NCBI RefSeq assembly: GCF_018991925.1
Contig: NW_024732384.1
Coordinates: 107,001 to 171,000, forward strand
Direction of reading: 5' to 3'
Length of the DNA stretch: 64,000 nucleotides
From: Homarus americanus
Lineage: Eukaryota; Arthropoda; Malacostraca; Decapoda; Nephropidae
A program made the position numbers and the translations under genes. The notes below the pieces were generated by a model. It ran no database searches. It worked only from the letters and a program-made list of their open reading frames with translations, and was not told the DNA's origin. Every line of letters begins with the position of its first letter. Position 1 is the first letter of the stretch. This document shows, one piece after another, positions 1 through 12,200 of the stretch.

Positions 1-3000
1 GAACTTAATGTACTGTACACTAGCTGTTCCTCAAGTTGTTCAGAGAGGTAAAAGGTTAAGTATACTCTATTTTAGAGTGTTCAAAATAAAAGTTTATACA
101 GTACACATGTTCAACTGCACAGATAATACCACAATTTTTTGTTGAAGATACAGTAGAGTATACAAAATGCATAATTTTATACCATCTATACTAGTGGACC
201 CCAACCTGTAGTTCATGGGCACCCGCAGAACCATGTTTTGGAGCCCGCAAGGGTTTATTAGAAAATTTTTAATTATTAGGGATTCTTTGTAAGAGTGAAA
301 TGAATGAAAATATGTAATAACTTGATACAACTGTCGTGTACTAACAACAACGACGGCCAAACACCAACTGAGCGGGCTATGGCATGTATGCTGTACACTA
401 CGAGGCGGCCCAGCCCACGCTGTCGTACGGGACGGAAACGTTTCGGTACTAGGAAATGCGTACTGTAATTTGAAAAATATTTTATACGACTACGGCAGTC
501 TTATGTCCGGGTTGTTGTAAGTCGAGGAGTACCTGTACTGTACTGTACACCTGCCACAAAAAGTTTTTGAACGCTCTAATGGTCGTACAATATAACAAAA
601 CAAACGAGACATGAGAACATTGTTCTTGTAAGATGTTATATTGCAAATTAAATTACTTTTCACCTGTAAATACAATAAACACAAGCAACCTATATTTTTA
701 CCAAATATTGAGTCACTTTGCAACCAATGGAATGGGAAAGAATTTATGGTTCATAAATTAAAGAAGTGAAAATAATACAGAATTCCTAAAACACTCAAAA
801 CCTAATATTACAGTAGGTAAGAAAGTTAACCATAAGTTCCACCTCGTGAATAAATAAGTTGTGATCCCAAGAAAAATTATAAATAATAAGTGTAATGATG
901 TTTCTAGGCTTCAGAAAATCACTTCTGAGAGATAATTAAACAAAAAGAACAAGAATACTGTGACGGCATGCAATCAGAGTAGCACTTAGTAAGATCACTG
1001 GCCAGGAAATTGTTGTGCCCTAATATGAATAATCACAAGGTAGGACACAATTGTTACACTCAGTTCGTATCTAAGGCTGCCACGTCCCTAGACCTAAGAG
1101 AAAATACATATGTAAGTGACTTGGCATACTGTAAATTAGCTGGGTTGTAATGAGACTGGAGAGGACCACCACAGGTTGATGAGTCAGCTAGAGTGTAGAG
1201 GAGGAAGAGGCAGAAGGGTGTGGCAGCTCAGTATACAACCTTGGTTATGATGTCACGTTTCTATTCTAAAAATGTGATTGGTCACTTTGATGGCATCGAA
1301 GCAGGGGAAAGTGGGTGGTGAGAGGAGAAGACTGGCACCTCTCTGTCTCGCCGGAGCTTCTACGGATTTCCATACTGGTAGACAACAAGCGAGATATGGG
1401 TTACACCAGGCATCTCGACCAGCCTGAGATGATACGAGCCATAGTGCTCATTCTGAAATCTGTCGTGCCCAGCTGTTGGAGGACCTATTGTGACGAGTGT
1501 TCATTATTAATCCATGCAACTATATACAGTACAGTATACAACTACAGTACAGTAATTTATATTAAAGAATTGCCTGCTCTAACCATTCTGCTGTCATGGT
1601 CACAGTTACATCAATATATTAACACACACACAATCATCACTAATTCTCTTTAAAATCGTACAGGAGAAATCTTGACACCTGTGTTTATGTTACTGTCCAA
1701 ATACAATATTCAAGACCCTGTATATGTAGTATTTATATATATACTGTGCAGCAGTGATCCCCAACCTTGCGGAACCATATTATGGAGCCCGCAATGCCTT
1801 CAAGATCATGTGTTGAATGCCTCAATTGTCTGAGCAAGTCTGAACCCCACTCAATCAGACTGAAATGTTTTGCTTCTGTAACCTTATGTGAGACCATAGA
1901 GTTGAGATTGAAGTATATATGCCTGCCTCAACCTCTCACAAATGCTCTCTACCTCTCAAACTCTCTCTACCTCTCACAAATGCTCTCTACCTCTCACAAA
2001 CTCCCTCTACCTGTCACAAAAGCTCTTTACATCTGACAAACACACTCCACCACTGACAAACTCTCTGCCTCTCACATACTCTCTCTAACTAGGACGTGGT
2101 GCTTGGGGCAGGAAGAGGAGAGGCTGTCTGCTTAGAGTCGCAGAGCTGCTCTAGGGTGTACCTGCGGTGTAGAGACAGTAGCTGTAGAGCCGATGAGAGC
2201 TGCCTCTGTGTGGATAAGCCAGTCTTCCATGTTGCTTGAAGACTGGGAGAGTGATCGGTTTCTCCTCCATCCTGTGTGAGTGCGAATCTCCGGGGGTCAC
2301 CATTTGTGGGGAACGAGTTGTTGGTTTGTACTCAGGATGGGATGGAGAAAGGAAACTCACAATGTGCTCTCTGTATACATATTGTATTGGATGTACAGTG
2401 CAGCTTGGTGCTGGGAAGTGGCAGCGTGGTTACAAGCGTGATGTAGGGGTGTATCCCTGGATGGGCAAGGTTGTGGAAATGGTTGAAGATGGCTTTCCAA
2501 CAGGGGAGGGGTATGAAGAGCCAGGAGCAACTGCAGGTGTCACACCATAGGTGGATTTGAAAGTCTGGGATTTCCATGTCGAGTGAGGAGGGTGAGGTGG
2601 TGAAGTGTTGTAGTTCATGGTCATTGGCAGAATTCGATAATTAACTTTTCTTTTTTTCCTGTGACTTTTTTTCCTGACTTTTTTTTCCTGTGACTTTTTT
2701 CTGTGACTTTTTTACCTGGATTCCTTGTGCTTGGGCAATGGCAGGGTAGTCGATGGTTCCTGATGAAGGGTGGACGGCCAAGATGTTGAGGGAGAGGGCA
2801 TCAGAGGTGAACTTGGCGATGTCTGAGAGCTGCCTGGTGACCCGGTGGGAATGATGGTTGGTCTGTCGGTGGAGGACATGGGTGATGGATTTGTGGTCTG
2901 TGGTGATGGTGAATGGATGGGCCTCTATGTGCTGGAAGTGGTGTATGGCATATTATGTGGCCAGCAACTCTCAGTCAAAAGCACTGGAGTTCAATTCATG

Positions 3001-3007
3001 GGTTTAA
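1..3007. other. intergenic DNA downstream of bbx
   Basis: No convincing gene. Contains AT-rich unique DNA, hAT-like terminal fragments near 184-250 and 1750-1800, a degenerate CTCTCTACCTCTCACAAA repeat at 1930-2090, and a T-run block at 2640-2715. Open frames at 1315-1653 and 2236-2550 begin with GTG or have no recognisable content and are not called. Confidence 0.6.
1750..1800 (+). mobile_element. hAT-like terminal fragment
   Basis: CAGTGATCCCCAACC resembles the terminal inverted repeat of hAT elements (CAGnGnTCCCCAACC form). A second, related stretch with GGACCCCAACC and GAACCATG..TTGGAGCCCGCAA lies at 192-250. No intact partner end or transposase was found, so these are relics at most. 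Confidence 0.3.
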
Positions 3008-3020
3008 GGGCGTTTGGAGG

Positions 3021-3207
3021 GGGTCTAGGACAACTGGCCGCCGCCATCTGGCCGCAGCCTCACTGGCTGCGGGAAACTCGCTGCTTTTTACTGGCCGCCA
3101 TATGGAACTTTTTGTTGACAACCTAACCTAACCTAACCTAACCTAACCTAACCAAACCTAACCAAACTGGGCTGCGGCCAGATGGCGGCGGCCAGTTGTC
3201 CCATTCC
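3021..3207. mobile_element. small foldback (MITE-like) element with perfect 32-bp inverted repeats
   Basis: Left arm 3028-3059 (begins GGACAACTGGCCGCCGCC) is the exact reverse complement of right arm 3170-3201. Between them lie 110 bp including (CCTAA)n. Outside, CGTTTGGAGG occurs on both sides (about 3011 and 3208), compatible with a target-site duplication. No coding capacity. The perfect arms suggest recent origin. Confidence 0.6.
3117..3160 (+). repeat. telomere-like (CCTAA)n tract
   Basis: Six near-perfect CCTAA units followed by CCAAA variants; TTAGG on the other strand is the ancestral arthropod telomere unit. It sits inside the foldback element, so it travelled with it or arose from it. 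Confidence 0.8.
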
Positions 3208-3244
3208 CGTTTGGAGGGGAAGACGATGGGGGCGAGAATGCCCT

Positions 3245-3405
3245 GGATTTCCTGTTGCAGCACAGCCCCGCTGGAAATTTCCACTCTGTACAAGGGAGTT
3301 TTCCAGAGACTCTAAACTATAGTGCGTTTTTCCCAGCTGAGAAAAGATGCCCGGCCCCTAGAGAGTTCCAGGGACCAGGAATCCAGCTAACAGGGAGATT
3401 ACTTG
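3245..3405. mobile_element. fragment of the Tigger/pogo-like TIR family
   Basis: The end CCAGCTAACAGGGAGATTACTTGTA matches in form the terminal GGCTAACAGAGATATTACTGTA of the element ending at 9439. The interior shares the style of TTCCAGGG/GGAATTTCC blocks. 5' part missing or too diverged. Confidence 0.4.
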
Positions 3406-3569
3406 TATATTATTGAGAGTAAAAAAATCTCGTGGTACTTTCTCCTAATGATTTAGGAATTCCGTTTACTGCTCCATAGCCAAATGTAGTCTTAGATAAT
3501 GGTGTCACTTAACTTGTATGTCTGGTACAAGCCAAGGGTATAATAAAGGATGTTGAATAGTGTAAAAGT

Positions 3570-6152
3570 CATTCGTAGTTTAGAATAAATAGATTTATTA
3601 ACATTATCATTCATATATATCTGCATATATAGGGAATTTTTTACTCTTCTTTATATTACAATATAATACATAAATGCACACTTGTCTTTCCCAAATGAGT
3701 TACTCAAATCATCAATTATACGTGACGAGATCAGCGACTTGACCCTAAGATCCAGGTTATCTGTAAAGGCTTGCATTCATGTTCACAGTTTCAGCAACCT
3801 CAGCCTTATTGAAGCACCTGAGCAGGTTCCAAATCGCTCATAGTGTCACAAATATCAATAACAGACTACTCAACAAACTAGATAGGGTAAATTCTTCCTC
3901 CATAGTACTACCACCAACAGCAAAACTGCAACTCTTGTAAAAGTTTAAGCCCCAATAATTGTTCTGTACCTGTAGTTTAAACTGAAATTTGTATAAATAT
4001 TTAAACTTTTTGAAAGTTGAGAAATTTCAGTTCAAGCAACTTTATCAGGTCTAACTTTCTGGCAAGTGCACTTAAGTGAAAGTGGAAGTACATATTAGTA
4101 AAAGGCTATGAACACACTAAAATACGCAGGCTTAATCAGTGAGTGTAAACCATTACACTGAAGCCCTCAATTTTTCTACATTACGATGTAAAAACCAACA
4201 GTTTGCACCTGAAACATCTTGATAACTAAAGGGTTTCAACAGATATACACTTCCCTAAGAATCAGGTACGGGCTTTGTATTAATTTTTATCCTCAACAGT
4301 TGGTGATACTAGTATATGTGTGAGCATCTACCTGTTACAATAAGCTGACTCCTCATCACTAATTGCTGGTGGAAATTGTCTTGACATTTAAATCAATATA
4401 CTTTTATATCAATAATATATTCTTTATATTTGTCACACTGACTATCCACAATAGAACACCTAATGCTGGCAAACTATAAAGAAATGATAATGTTCTGAAC
4501 AAGTGCTAAAAATAATAATATACTCACTCTTTTAAAAGTGGATATGGTAAACTGAGGATACAAAATATCTAACAGGCTGTAACCGTAAATAGAAAATTAT
4601 CAACAGGCTAAGAGAGGGAAAGAAACAAAAACAAAGATAAATCTATTAATACACAGATGCTACCTCAGAGGTGTAGGACACTGGCACCTGGCTACGGTGC
4701 TCACCAGTCACAAACGATGTTTCTCTGGATTGTAACAATGTCAAGGGAAAAGGCAGTAGTTGAGGATAGGGAGATCCTAAGGTGATGACATCAACTGTCT
4801 ATGCTTTTACTTCTAGTTCAGTTTTATCAATAAACTAATTATCAAAATTACAACATTATATATTAAGAAGATCTTCACACAGTACTTCATGTTCCCTTAG
4901 TCATAGACCTGAAAATAGTTCAAAATTTGTAAAAGGCTTATATATTTGGCAAAATAGGGTGGTGTGCTTCAAACCAAACCTGCCTTTGAGGGGCATGGAC
5001 CAGTCCTCCCATTCCTCTCACCAGCCTGTCCATTAAATTTGAAGAAATTTTGTGGATTAATTACCCAAGCACCAGGGAAAGTTAGAGATTCATGATTCTC
5101 AGTTCTTGGTGAAAGAGCAGACAATACTGAAGCACACTTCACAGTTGAAGTACTAGTGACTCAAAAACAATTAAGATCACTGATTCCTTTCTTAAACTTT
5201 TTCTTGAGGGCTAGAAAACAAGCTAACAATCTTACTGATTACAAAAGGTCACTTCCTGTAATGATTAGCAAATTGTTTTCCTTATCTTCAAGGTTTAAGA
5301 ATTTGGTCAAATATGAGTACACAGAATCCCGATACAGAAAGACTTTAAGCATAAACAAGCTATTACAAATCACAGACACCATCACACATATTGTTTCAAT
5401 CACCCTGCAACTTGAGCACAATCATCGCTGTTTCCATCTAAATACTGCACAAATATATATATATTTAAAATTCTCCTTGAAATATCTTAACTCTGCAGCT
5501 GTCATGGGAGTAAAGGTACTGTCTTATATGCAGATAAATTCTCAAAAATCACTGTAACATGTTACTCCTGTAGACCAGCTCAAGAGGTCAAAGATGTGGA
5601 GAAATTTAACAGCCAATAAGGCAGCACAAACATGGCCTCTGGTGTCGGCTACAGGATGCCCATTACCCCGGTACTTCTCCACAGCCAACTTCAAGTTAAG
5701 TCACAGACAGAGAAAGTTTTCAGTTCAGTTAGGAATTCTTTGTTTTGTTTTGTTTGTTTTTTTAGTTTCAGACTCACTAGAGATCACAGAACTTTGAAGA
5801 AATTCCAGAACTGAAAACAAATTACTGTATATGGTTTTTCCACTGAGGCAATTATTGTTTGAGTCATGCACATTTAGGCCAGGGTAATTTGAAGACCAAT
5901 CAGTTCAACATGGGATACATAAATATATCTTAATCATGTATAAAACCATTTATAATTTGAAAATTAAATTTTCATTTTTTTTAACAACTTGGAAAAGAAA
6001 ATTCATAAAGATTTTTGGATATCAGACTGCAATTACTATTGCATTGTCTATTAATAACAACAGTAAATGTGCTAGTATACTTTGTAATAATACAAACACT
6101 GGTTCCTTTAGTCTACTTAAAACTTTGTTCTCTTTACCACTCCTTAACCTGT
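3570..6152 (-). other. bbx: probable bbx 3'UTR
   Basis: About 2.6 kb after the stop codon, AT-rich and unique-looking, with no recognisable repeat and no open frame that reads as protein. The first canonical minus-strand AATAAA after the stop is at 3599-3594, followed by U-rich sequence, so the transcript probably ends near 3570. Shorter forms using variant signals are possible. The start-to-stop open stretch on the plus strand at 5156-5557 lies antisense here and looks like chance. Confidence 0.45.
3594..3599 (-). terminator. bbx: candidate polyadenylation signal AATAAA
   Basis: The plus-strand TTTATT reads AATAAA on the minus strand. It is the only canonical hexamer I found between the bbx stop and this point. 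Confidence 0.4.
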
Positions 6153-6244
6153 TCAGAGTTTCATAATTGGCTGACTAAGTGCCACTTCTGCCAGAGCAGC
6201 CAGACCCATGCTTGTCAGGACACTCTGCTCAACAACACTCGTAT
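6153..6244 (-). CDS. bbx: bbx terminal coding exon J with stop
   Basis: Acceptor CCTTTACAG followed by ATACGAGTG; 92 nt, phase 1 in, residues 955-984 and TGA at 6155-6153. Translates DTSVVEQSVLTSMG, then LAALAEVALSQPIMKL. The LAALAEVA block near the C-terminus matches the conserved C-terminal end I recall for vertebrate BBX, where it lies about 20 residues from the stop; here the stop follows eight residues after it. This fixes the 3' end of the reading frame. Confidence 0.93.
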
Positions 6245-9200
6245 CTGTAAAGGGAAGAGAAAAAGTTACACATGTATACACTTACTATAGTCATTATGGT
6301 TAAGAGTTCTGTACACCTATTTTAATGTTACTGGAATGTTTAAAATCATATAAGTTTGCAGTTCTGATGGTGGATGAAGTAACCTATGCTACATACATAG
6401 GAAAGGAGGGAATAGTAAGGTGCATATCCTCACATACTTCATATAAAATCAATATACTGTACTGTACTTCATCTTTTATCAATCTCTATTTCTTGTACTA
6501 CTGTACAATCACAAGGTAATACAGTCCATACATAATTGCAGTAATCACTATCTAGCCAAAGGACAGCATCAAGTAAGCTAACTAAAATTTACAATAATTT
6601 ATTTGTCAATCTTAATTAAATATTAAAAGTTATCCTTTTCATTTTTTACTTGCAACTACTGTATACTCTTGTCAAATGTTCAACATGGCCAGCGAATCTT
6701 CAAAGATTTTCAATCTTAAGTCAGTGGCTGATTAGTTGCTTGTACATTGCCAGCTGAATACAGTTAAGAAATATTTGGTCAATGTATGATTCACCTGTCA
6801 TAACAAAAACCTTCCTCTATATAAAAATATTCAACTAAATAACAATCAACTTACCTCTACGCAGCGAACCATGAACAGGATCATGTCTCGTAATAGTCTG
6901 TTTTCGTGCCTTCCTCTTCTGTGAACCAATTAGGGGTCCACCATCAGAACTTGCCACCAGTCCTGCTTCCCCTGGTGATACTGATCCTCCACTAACTAGA
7001 ATGGGAGCCTGAGGAGGACTGTGTTGCTGGGTGCTGAAGGATGAGGATGAAGAAGAAGAAGGGGTTGGGGAAGCAGCAGCTTCTCCATCAGACAGATTAC
7101 CTCCTGTACTTCCACCACCACTACTACTACTGCTGACTCCCCCAGCTGTAGCTCTGCCTGCTACTGCAGCAGTAGTTGTTGAGGTTGCCGAAGCAGGTGA
7201 TGGAGAGTCAGAGGTGGAGTCTGCCTGTGCAGAAACACGACTGCTACTGCTGACTACTCCTACCGTCGGCTCTGAGCATAAGAGGGTAAAATATTAGTAC
7301 AGTATGTTTTCTTTTCTACTTTTAAAGCAACATGATACTCCAGATATCAAGTTTATATAAAATAGTGTATTGTGAAAGTAGGTTCAATAGCCATGACTGC
7401 TTGTTAGAGACAGCGTGGTCGACATTGCACTCGACTGCCTTCACTTCTTGAACTTGTAAAGTTAGATCACGCATTTCCAGAGCGAGTAAACGGCTTTTTT
7501 CCTGGAAAGTGAAGACTAATGTACTTAAATGGTACAGTAAATATTTACCACCAAAGTATATAAAAGTAATTTAAAACTTACAGTCACAGTATAAATGTTA
7601 TTTTGAATACAGTATTTTTAATGTGTTTATTTCAAGAGTCCTTAATTTACACAAATTATTCAATTTAAGTTCTGGACCCAGATCCTTGGTCGGCATCTAC
7701 GTTATGACTTAATGTGCCGAAATGCAACATAATATGTCAAGTGTTCTCAGAACAAGTAACCGTTTTTTTCTGAAAATGAAAACTAACTTGCTTAAGGGGA
7801 GCGTCCGACTGAAAAAAAAGATGAAAATTGGAAAATTACGAAAATATTCTGAAAAATTCCTGAGGAAAGCTGTTGCCTTTGGCTATATGCCGATGTATTT
7901 TGATTGCATAATTCCTAATATTAATGTAGCTATGCGTGATTGTTCTACACCCCCCCCCCTTTATTTAAAGGGCCCTTCTATTTACGAAGCAAAAGCTGTA
8001 GAAGAGTATTTATAACAATACAGTATTATCTTAGTTAGCCGGACTCCCTCAAACCCCGAACTCTCTGATAGCCGGAATTGAAATTTTCTCGGAAAATCAT
8101 TCCAAAAGTCGGAATTTCCGGAAAATTCCGGCTCTGGGAACGATTTTCCGAGGGACACACTTTCTGTACAATTCCAAGAAAATTTTTCCGATACCCTTAA
8201 AATTCCAGGGATGAGGGATATTTTTCCGGGTTCAAGAGATGATGTAATGGGCAATTTCTGGAACTTCCGAGAACATTGTTCCCTTACCTGGAAAATTCCG
8301 GGAATGAGGGATTTTTTTCCGGCTTTGAGAGAGTCGTCTCGTTACCTGGAAATTTCTCATTCTCGGAAGTGCTCAGCACCAACTGTTCCGGCTAACGAGG
8401 ATAACACTGTATTTTGGTGTAAAGTAATACCAATAATCACTTGGTAAAACTCAGTATCTGGCATCTTTCTCAGCTAAGTATCAACAGGACGAGAGTTTTG
8501 AGCCTCAGTTACTCATTAAAGAAGCGAGCGAGAGGTTCGACCACATATTGTTCTCGGCCCACCATTATCGGTCCGTATCTCAAAAGAGTTTTTCAAATCT
8601 TCAAATCCCTAAGGTTCATCCATTTATGGGCAGATTCTAATAAAAAAAAATTAAGTACGTAGTAGAATAACATATTGTGCATGGCTGAACATATAGATTG
8701 TCTTTATATTTGACTTGGCATATTATTTGCTGATTTATCTTTAAAAATATTTGTAGGAAAAAATGGAAAGCTATGATAAAAGTTCATGCACCCAAAATGA
8801 AAGCAATAATCATAAATACCCGTATGTCACGTTCAAGAGGAGTAAATTACCTATACTCCACATGAATTTTAACGCAATCTAGCAAGAAGTTATGAAGTAG
8901 GAGGATTTTGAAAATTGATGAGAATATAAGGGAAAAATCAGGTGCAGTGATATCTCCATTTGCCGGTACAATTGGTGCTGAGCACTTCCGGGAATGAGAG
9001 ATTTCCAGGTAACGAGACGACTCTCTCATAGCCATGAAAAAATCCCTCGCCGCCGGAATTTTCCAGGTAAAAGACAACATGTTCTCGAAAGTTCTTGAAA
9101 TAGCCCATTATATCATATCCCAAAACTGGAATAAAATCCCCCATCCCCAGAATATTCCGTGTACTGGAAAATATTTCTCAGAATTTCCAGAAAATGCGCC

Positions 9201-12200
9201 TGATTTTCATCTCTCAAACCCGGAAAAAACTCCCCCACACCCGGAATTCTCCGTGATTTTCTAGGTATCGTGAAAATTTTCTCAGAATTCTCCAGAAAAT
9301 GCGCCCCTTGGAAAATCGTTCTGAAAGGTGGAATTTTCCGGAAAATTACAGCTTTCAGAACAATTTTCCGAGAAAATTTCAATTCCGTCTATCGGAGAGT
9401 TCTGGGTTTGAGGGATTACGGCTAACAGAGATATTACTGTATCAGGGATTACCATAGGCTTTAGGCAGAACCGATACAGGGGTACAGTATAAGAACAATG
9501 TATCTGGTGTCCTTAATATCTGACAGGAAATTGATATTGATTGATCAATTATTAACAAATTTCGTGCTCCAGCCGAACACTCCCTTTAAATGGTAAGATT
9601 AGTATAGTCTTCATAAAATGTATATAAAGGTGATTTAAAACTTAATACACAGCATAATTAACATATGAAATATTCTAAATGTATTTAATTATTCTACAAG
9701 TCAGTAACCCTTACAGCCTGAGTGATGATCCTCTACATTCACTAAGGTGACCCCGGGTGACGCTCCTAAACATTCTTAATTTTCGCGGAATATTTTTAAC
9801 ATCCAGGAGGGACAAAATACTTTGTATTGAATATCTGTTTAATTGGCAACTCAACTCACACGTAGTATTTGTCTCAAGACTCGTGCCTCGTGGTCAGTTA
9901 CCCGCCAAATATCATGATGGATGCACATCCTTCAACCTCTGTTCAGTATTTTATAGTTCTTTTGAGGAAAATATAAATACTTTGTGTTTTGTAGTAGCTA
10001 TAAGATAGGAATATGATATAAAAGTGCCTTCAGGTAAGAAATGTGTGCTGCAATTGTGTCGAAATCTCTTCCCACTCGCTGTGTGCAGTAGCCTCAAACA
10101 AGACACCTTTTATCACTCCAACCTGCTCATCAACACTCCAGACAACTCTCCAACCATGCTACAATGAAAGTTGAATGTAAGTACAGTACATCCTTTTGGT
10201 ATTTTTCTTATATTGATGAACCCGTTTACAACACTGCAAGGATGAATTAACACTATTTACTTAAATTTTAAAATTCCGATCCCTTGTAAAAAGAATACAG
10301 TACCTTTGTATGACCTCAGGTGCCACAATACATGGTAACACCCCATGACTGAACCATCAACCCCTTGGGCTGGAGGCAAGTGCTGTATCCACTCTATTGC
10401 CGCACTCCCCAAAAGCAGAGGCGGTAAAAGTAATAGCATGAAACTCACGTGTGGTTGGTGGAGTTGGGAAGGAGTTGGTGTTTGTCCCAGAGTGGTTAGT
10501 GGCATGTGTGGATGAAGATGCTGATGACGTACGTTTCCTCTCTTTCTTACGCCGAGTGAACTCATCTAAACTCAGAGATGGAAGGGCCTCAATCCTGGCT
10601 TCTAAATTGAAGTCACTGTTGAAATAAATCACTCTTTAACTGTAGTAAGAACATTTTATAAATTGAAAATACTAAATTCTTCAACCCGTACTTGGTTTGA
10701 AATGGCCCAGAAGGATTCATGTAGTGCATGTAGAATATAACAAATGACAACATCTCAAGACACATCAGCCTGTTTAAGCAACCTCTGTCCCCCTCCAAAA
10801 TGCCCTTCTGAGTCAGATGATGCTGTTAGGCAAGGTGTGATAGGGAGACAGAGAGTAAAGCAAGACGGCCATTAGGGGAACAGCAGGACTTTGTTTACTG
10901 ACCCATCCACCACTACACCCAGCTGCTCTCTCCTCACCACCTCCCAAATTTGTTGCCTTCAGCACATGTTAAGATATATGCCCAGAGACCTTGTTATATA
11001 TACAAGAACACAATGTTAAAGTGTACAAGGACACTAGGTATTGCTGCAGCGAGTGTGATTGTTCTACTGTGCTTGATGCCCGGCTTTGAGCGATATCATA
11101 CCATCATAAACTACTAAACAGAAAAAAAAAATTGTAAATATGTAAAGACTTATATATTATTGTAGAAGCAAGAAACTTTGGTGAAAAACAAAGATATTCA
11201 TATTTGCAAGGTCGTGTGTGTGTCAGTATTGAGACTTGTTGTTGCCAGTTCATAATCTAAACAATGGTAGTGTGAAGCAATAAACTTGTATCTGATACAC
11301 TTATCACTGTTATGAATAAAGCAGACATATATAAGTGATAAAAGTGATATAAGTCCAGGAGTAGAAAACATGACCCGATGTGACAACACAGTAAGTTACA
11401 CCACACTCTACACCTCCTGACCCGGGAGCTTCAAGATGGCGAGTACAGCCGAAATTAATGCTATTATCAGGTTTTATGCACCAAACTACATCTTTTAAGC
11501 GAAGAAAAGTTTGGGTTAAGTGACCAAATAGGTCATAGAATGATAAGTATATAAGAAAGACTGCATATTTTGTTTTAATTTTCTTCAAGCTTCCTTATTC
11601 ATATCTTCTGAGTAAATGTTAAGAGTTGCCATAAATACACTTACTCTGGGTGGAGCCGACGCAACTGCCGTCGTCCCTTCCTTCCTGCATCCTCTTGTCG
11701 CCGACTTCCTGATTCCCTGTGCAAGTTGTGAATGTTTTTGTCATGAGTATGTAAAAAGTATTTCATATTCATCACTTTGTACATCACTTTGTATCTTCGT
11801 TATTTCATGTGATTGCAATATGAACCTTATTCTATTATAAAGCATACATATTTAGGAAAAAATAGTTATAGACAAAAAGTTATGTAAAAATTAATATTTA
11901 GCTCGGTAATGTGTAAGTTTTGTATTCTGATAAGCACGACCAGATACCACACTATCACCACGTGGTGCAATTTTCTTGGAGTTTTTATGTTTTCCCACCC
12001 CTCCACCCTCGCCGGCAACATGACACACGGTTCAAAACTCTCAAAACACTGTTATGAATAAATTAAATCACAGTGATGCACAAGAAATCAGCACAAGCCG
12101 AAAGATTTAAATGTGTGGGAATTGTGGGTCAATGTTATAACCTGGTTCCTTTAACCGCTACGTCCCGGTTGACGTTCCAGAACGTGTGCCTTTTCACGGC

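Larger units (their letters stand above)
7272..10448 (-). other. bbx: bbx intron H-I with nested transposons
   Basis: 3.2 kb. Holds two Tigger/pogo-like TIR elements (8021-8409 and 8945-9439) inside what looks like an older dispersed repeat: blocks near 7470-7620, 7735-7800 and 9585-9650 share AAATGGTA...TATATAAA...GATTTAAAACTTA-type sequence at reduced identity. No coding sequence recognised. Confidence 0.75.

Noticed and set aside
5156..5557. 133-codon plus-strand open frame
   Set aside because: Starts with GTG, has no recognisable motif, and lies antisense to the probable bbx 3'UTR; best explained by chance.
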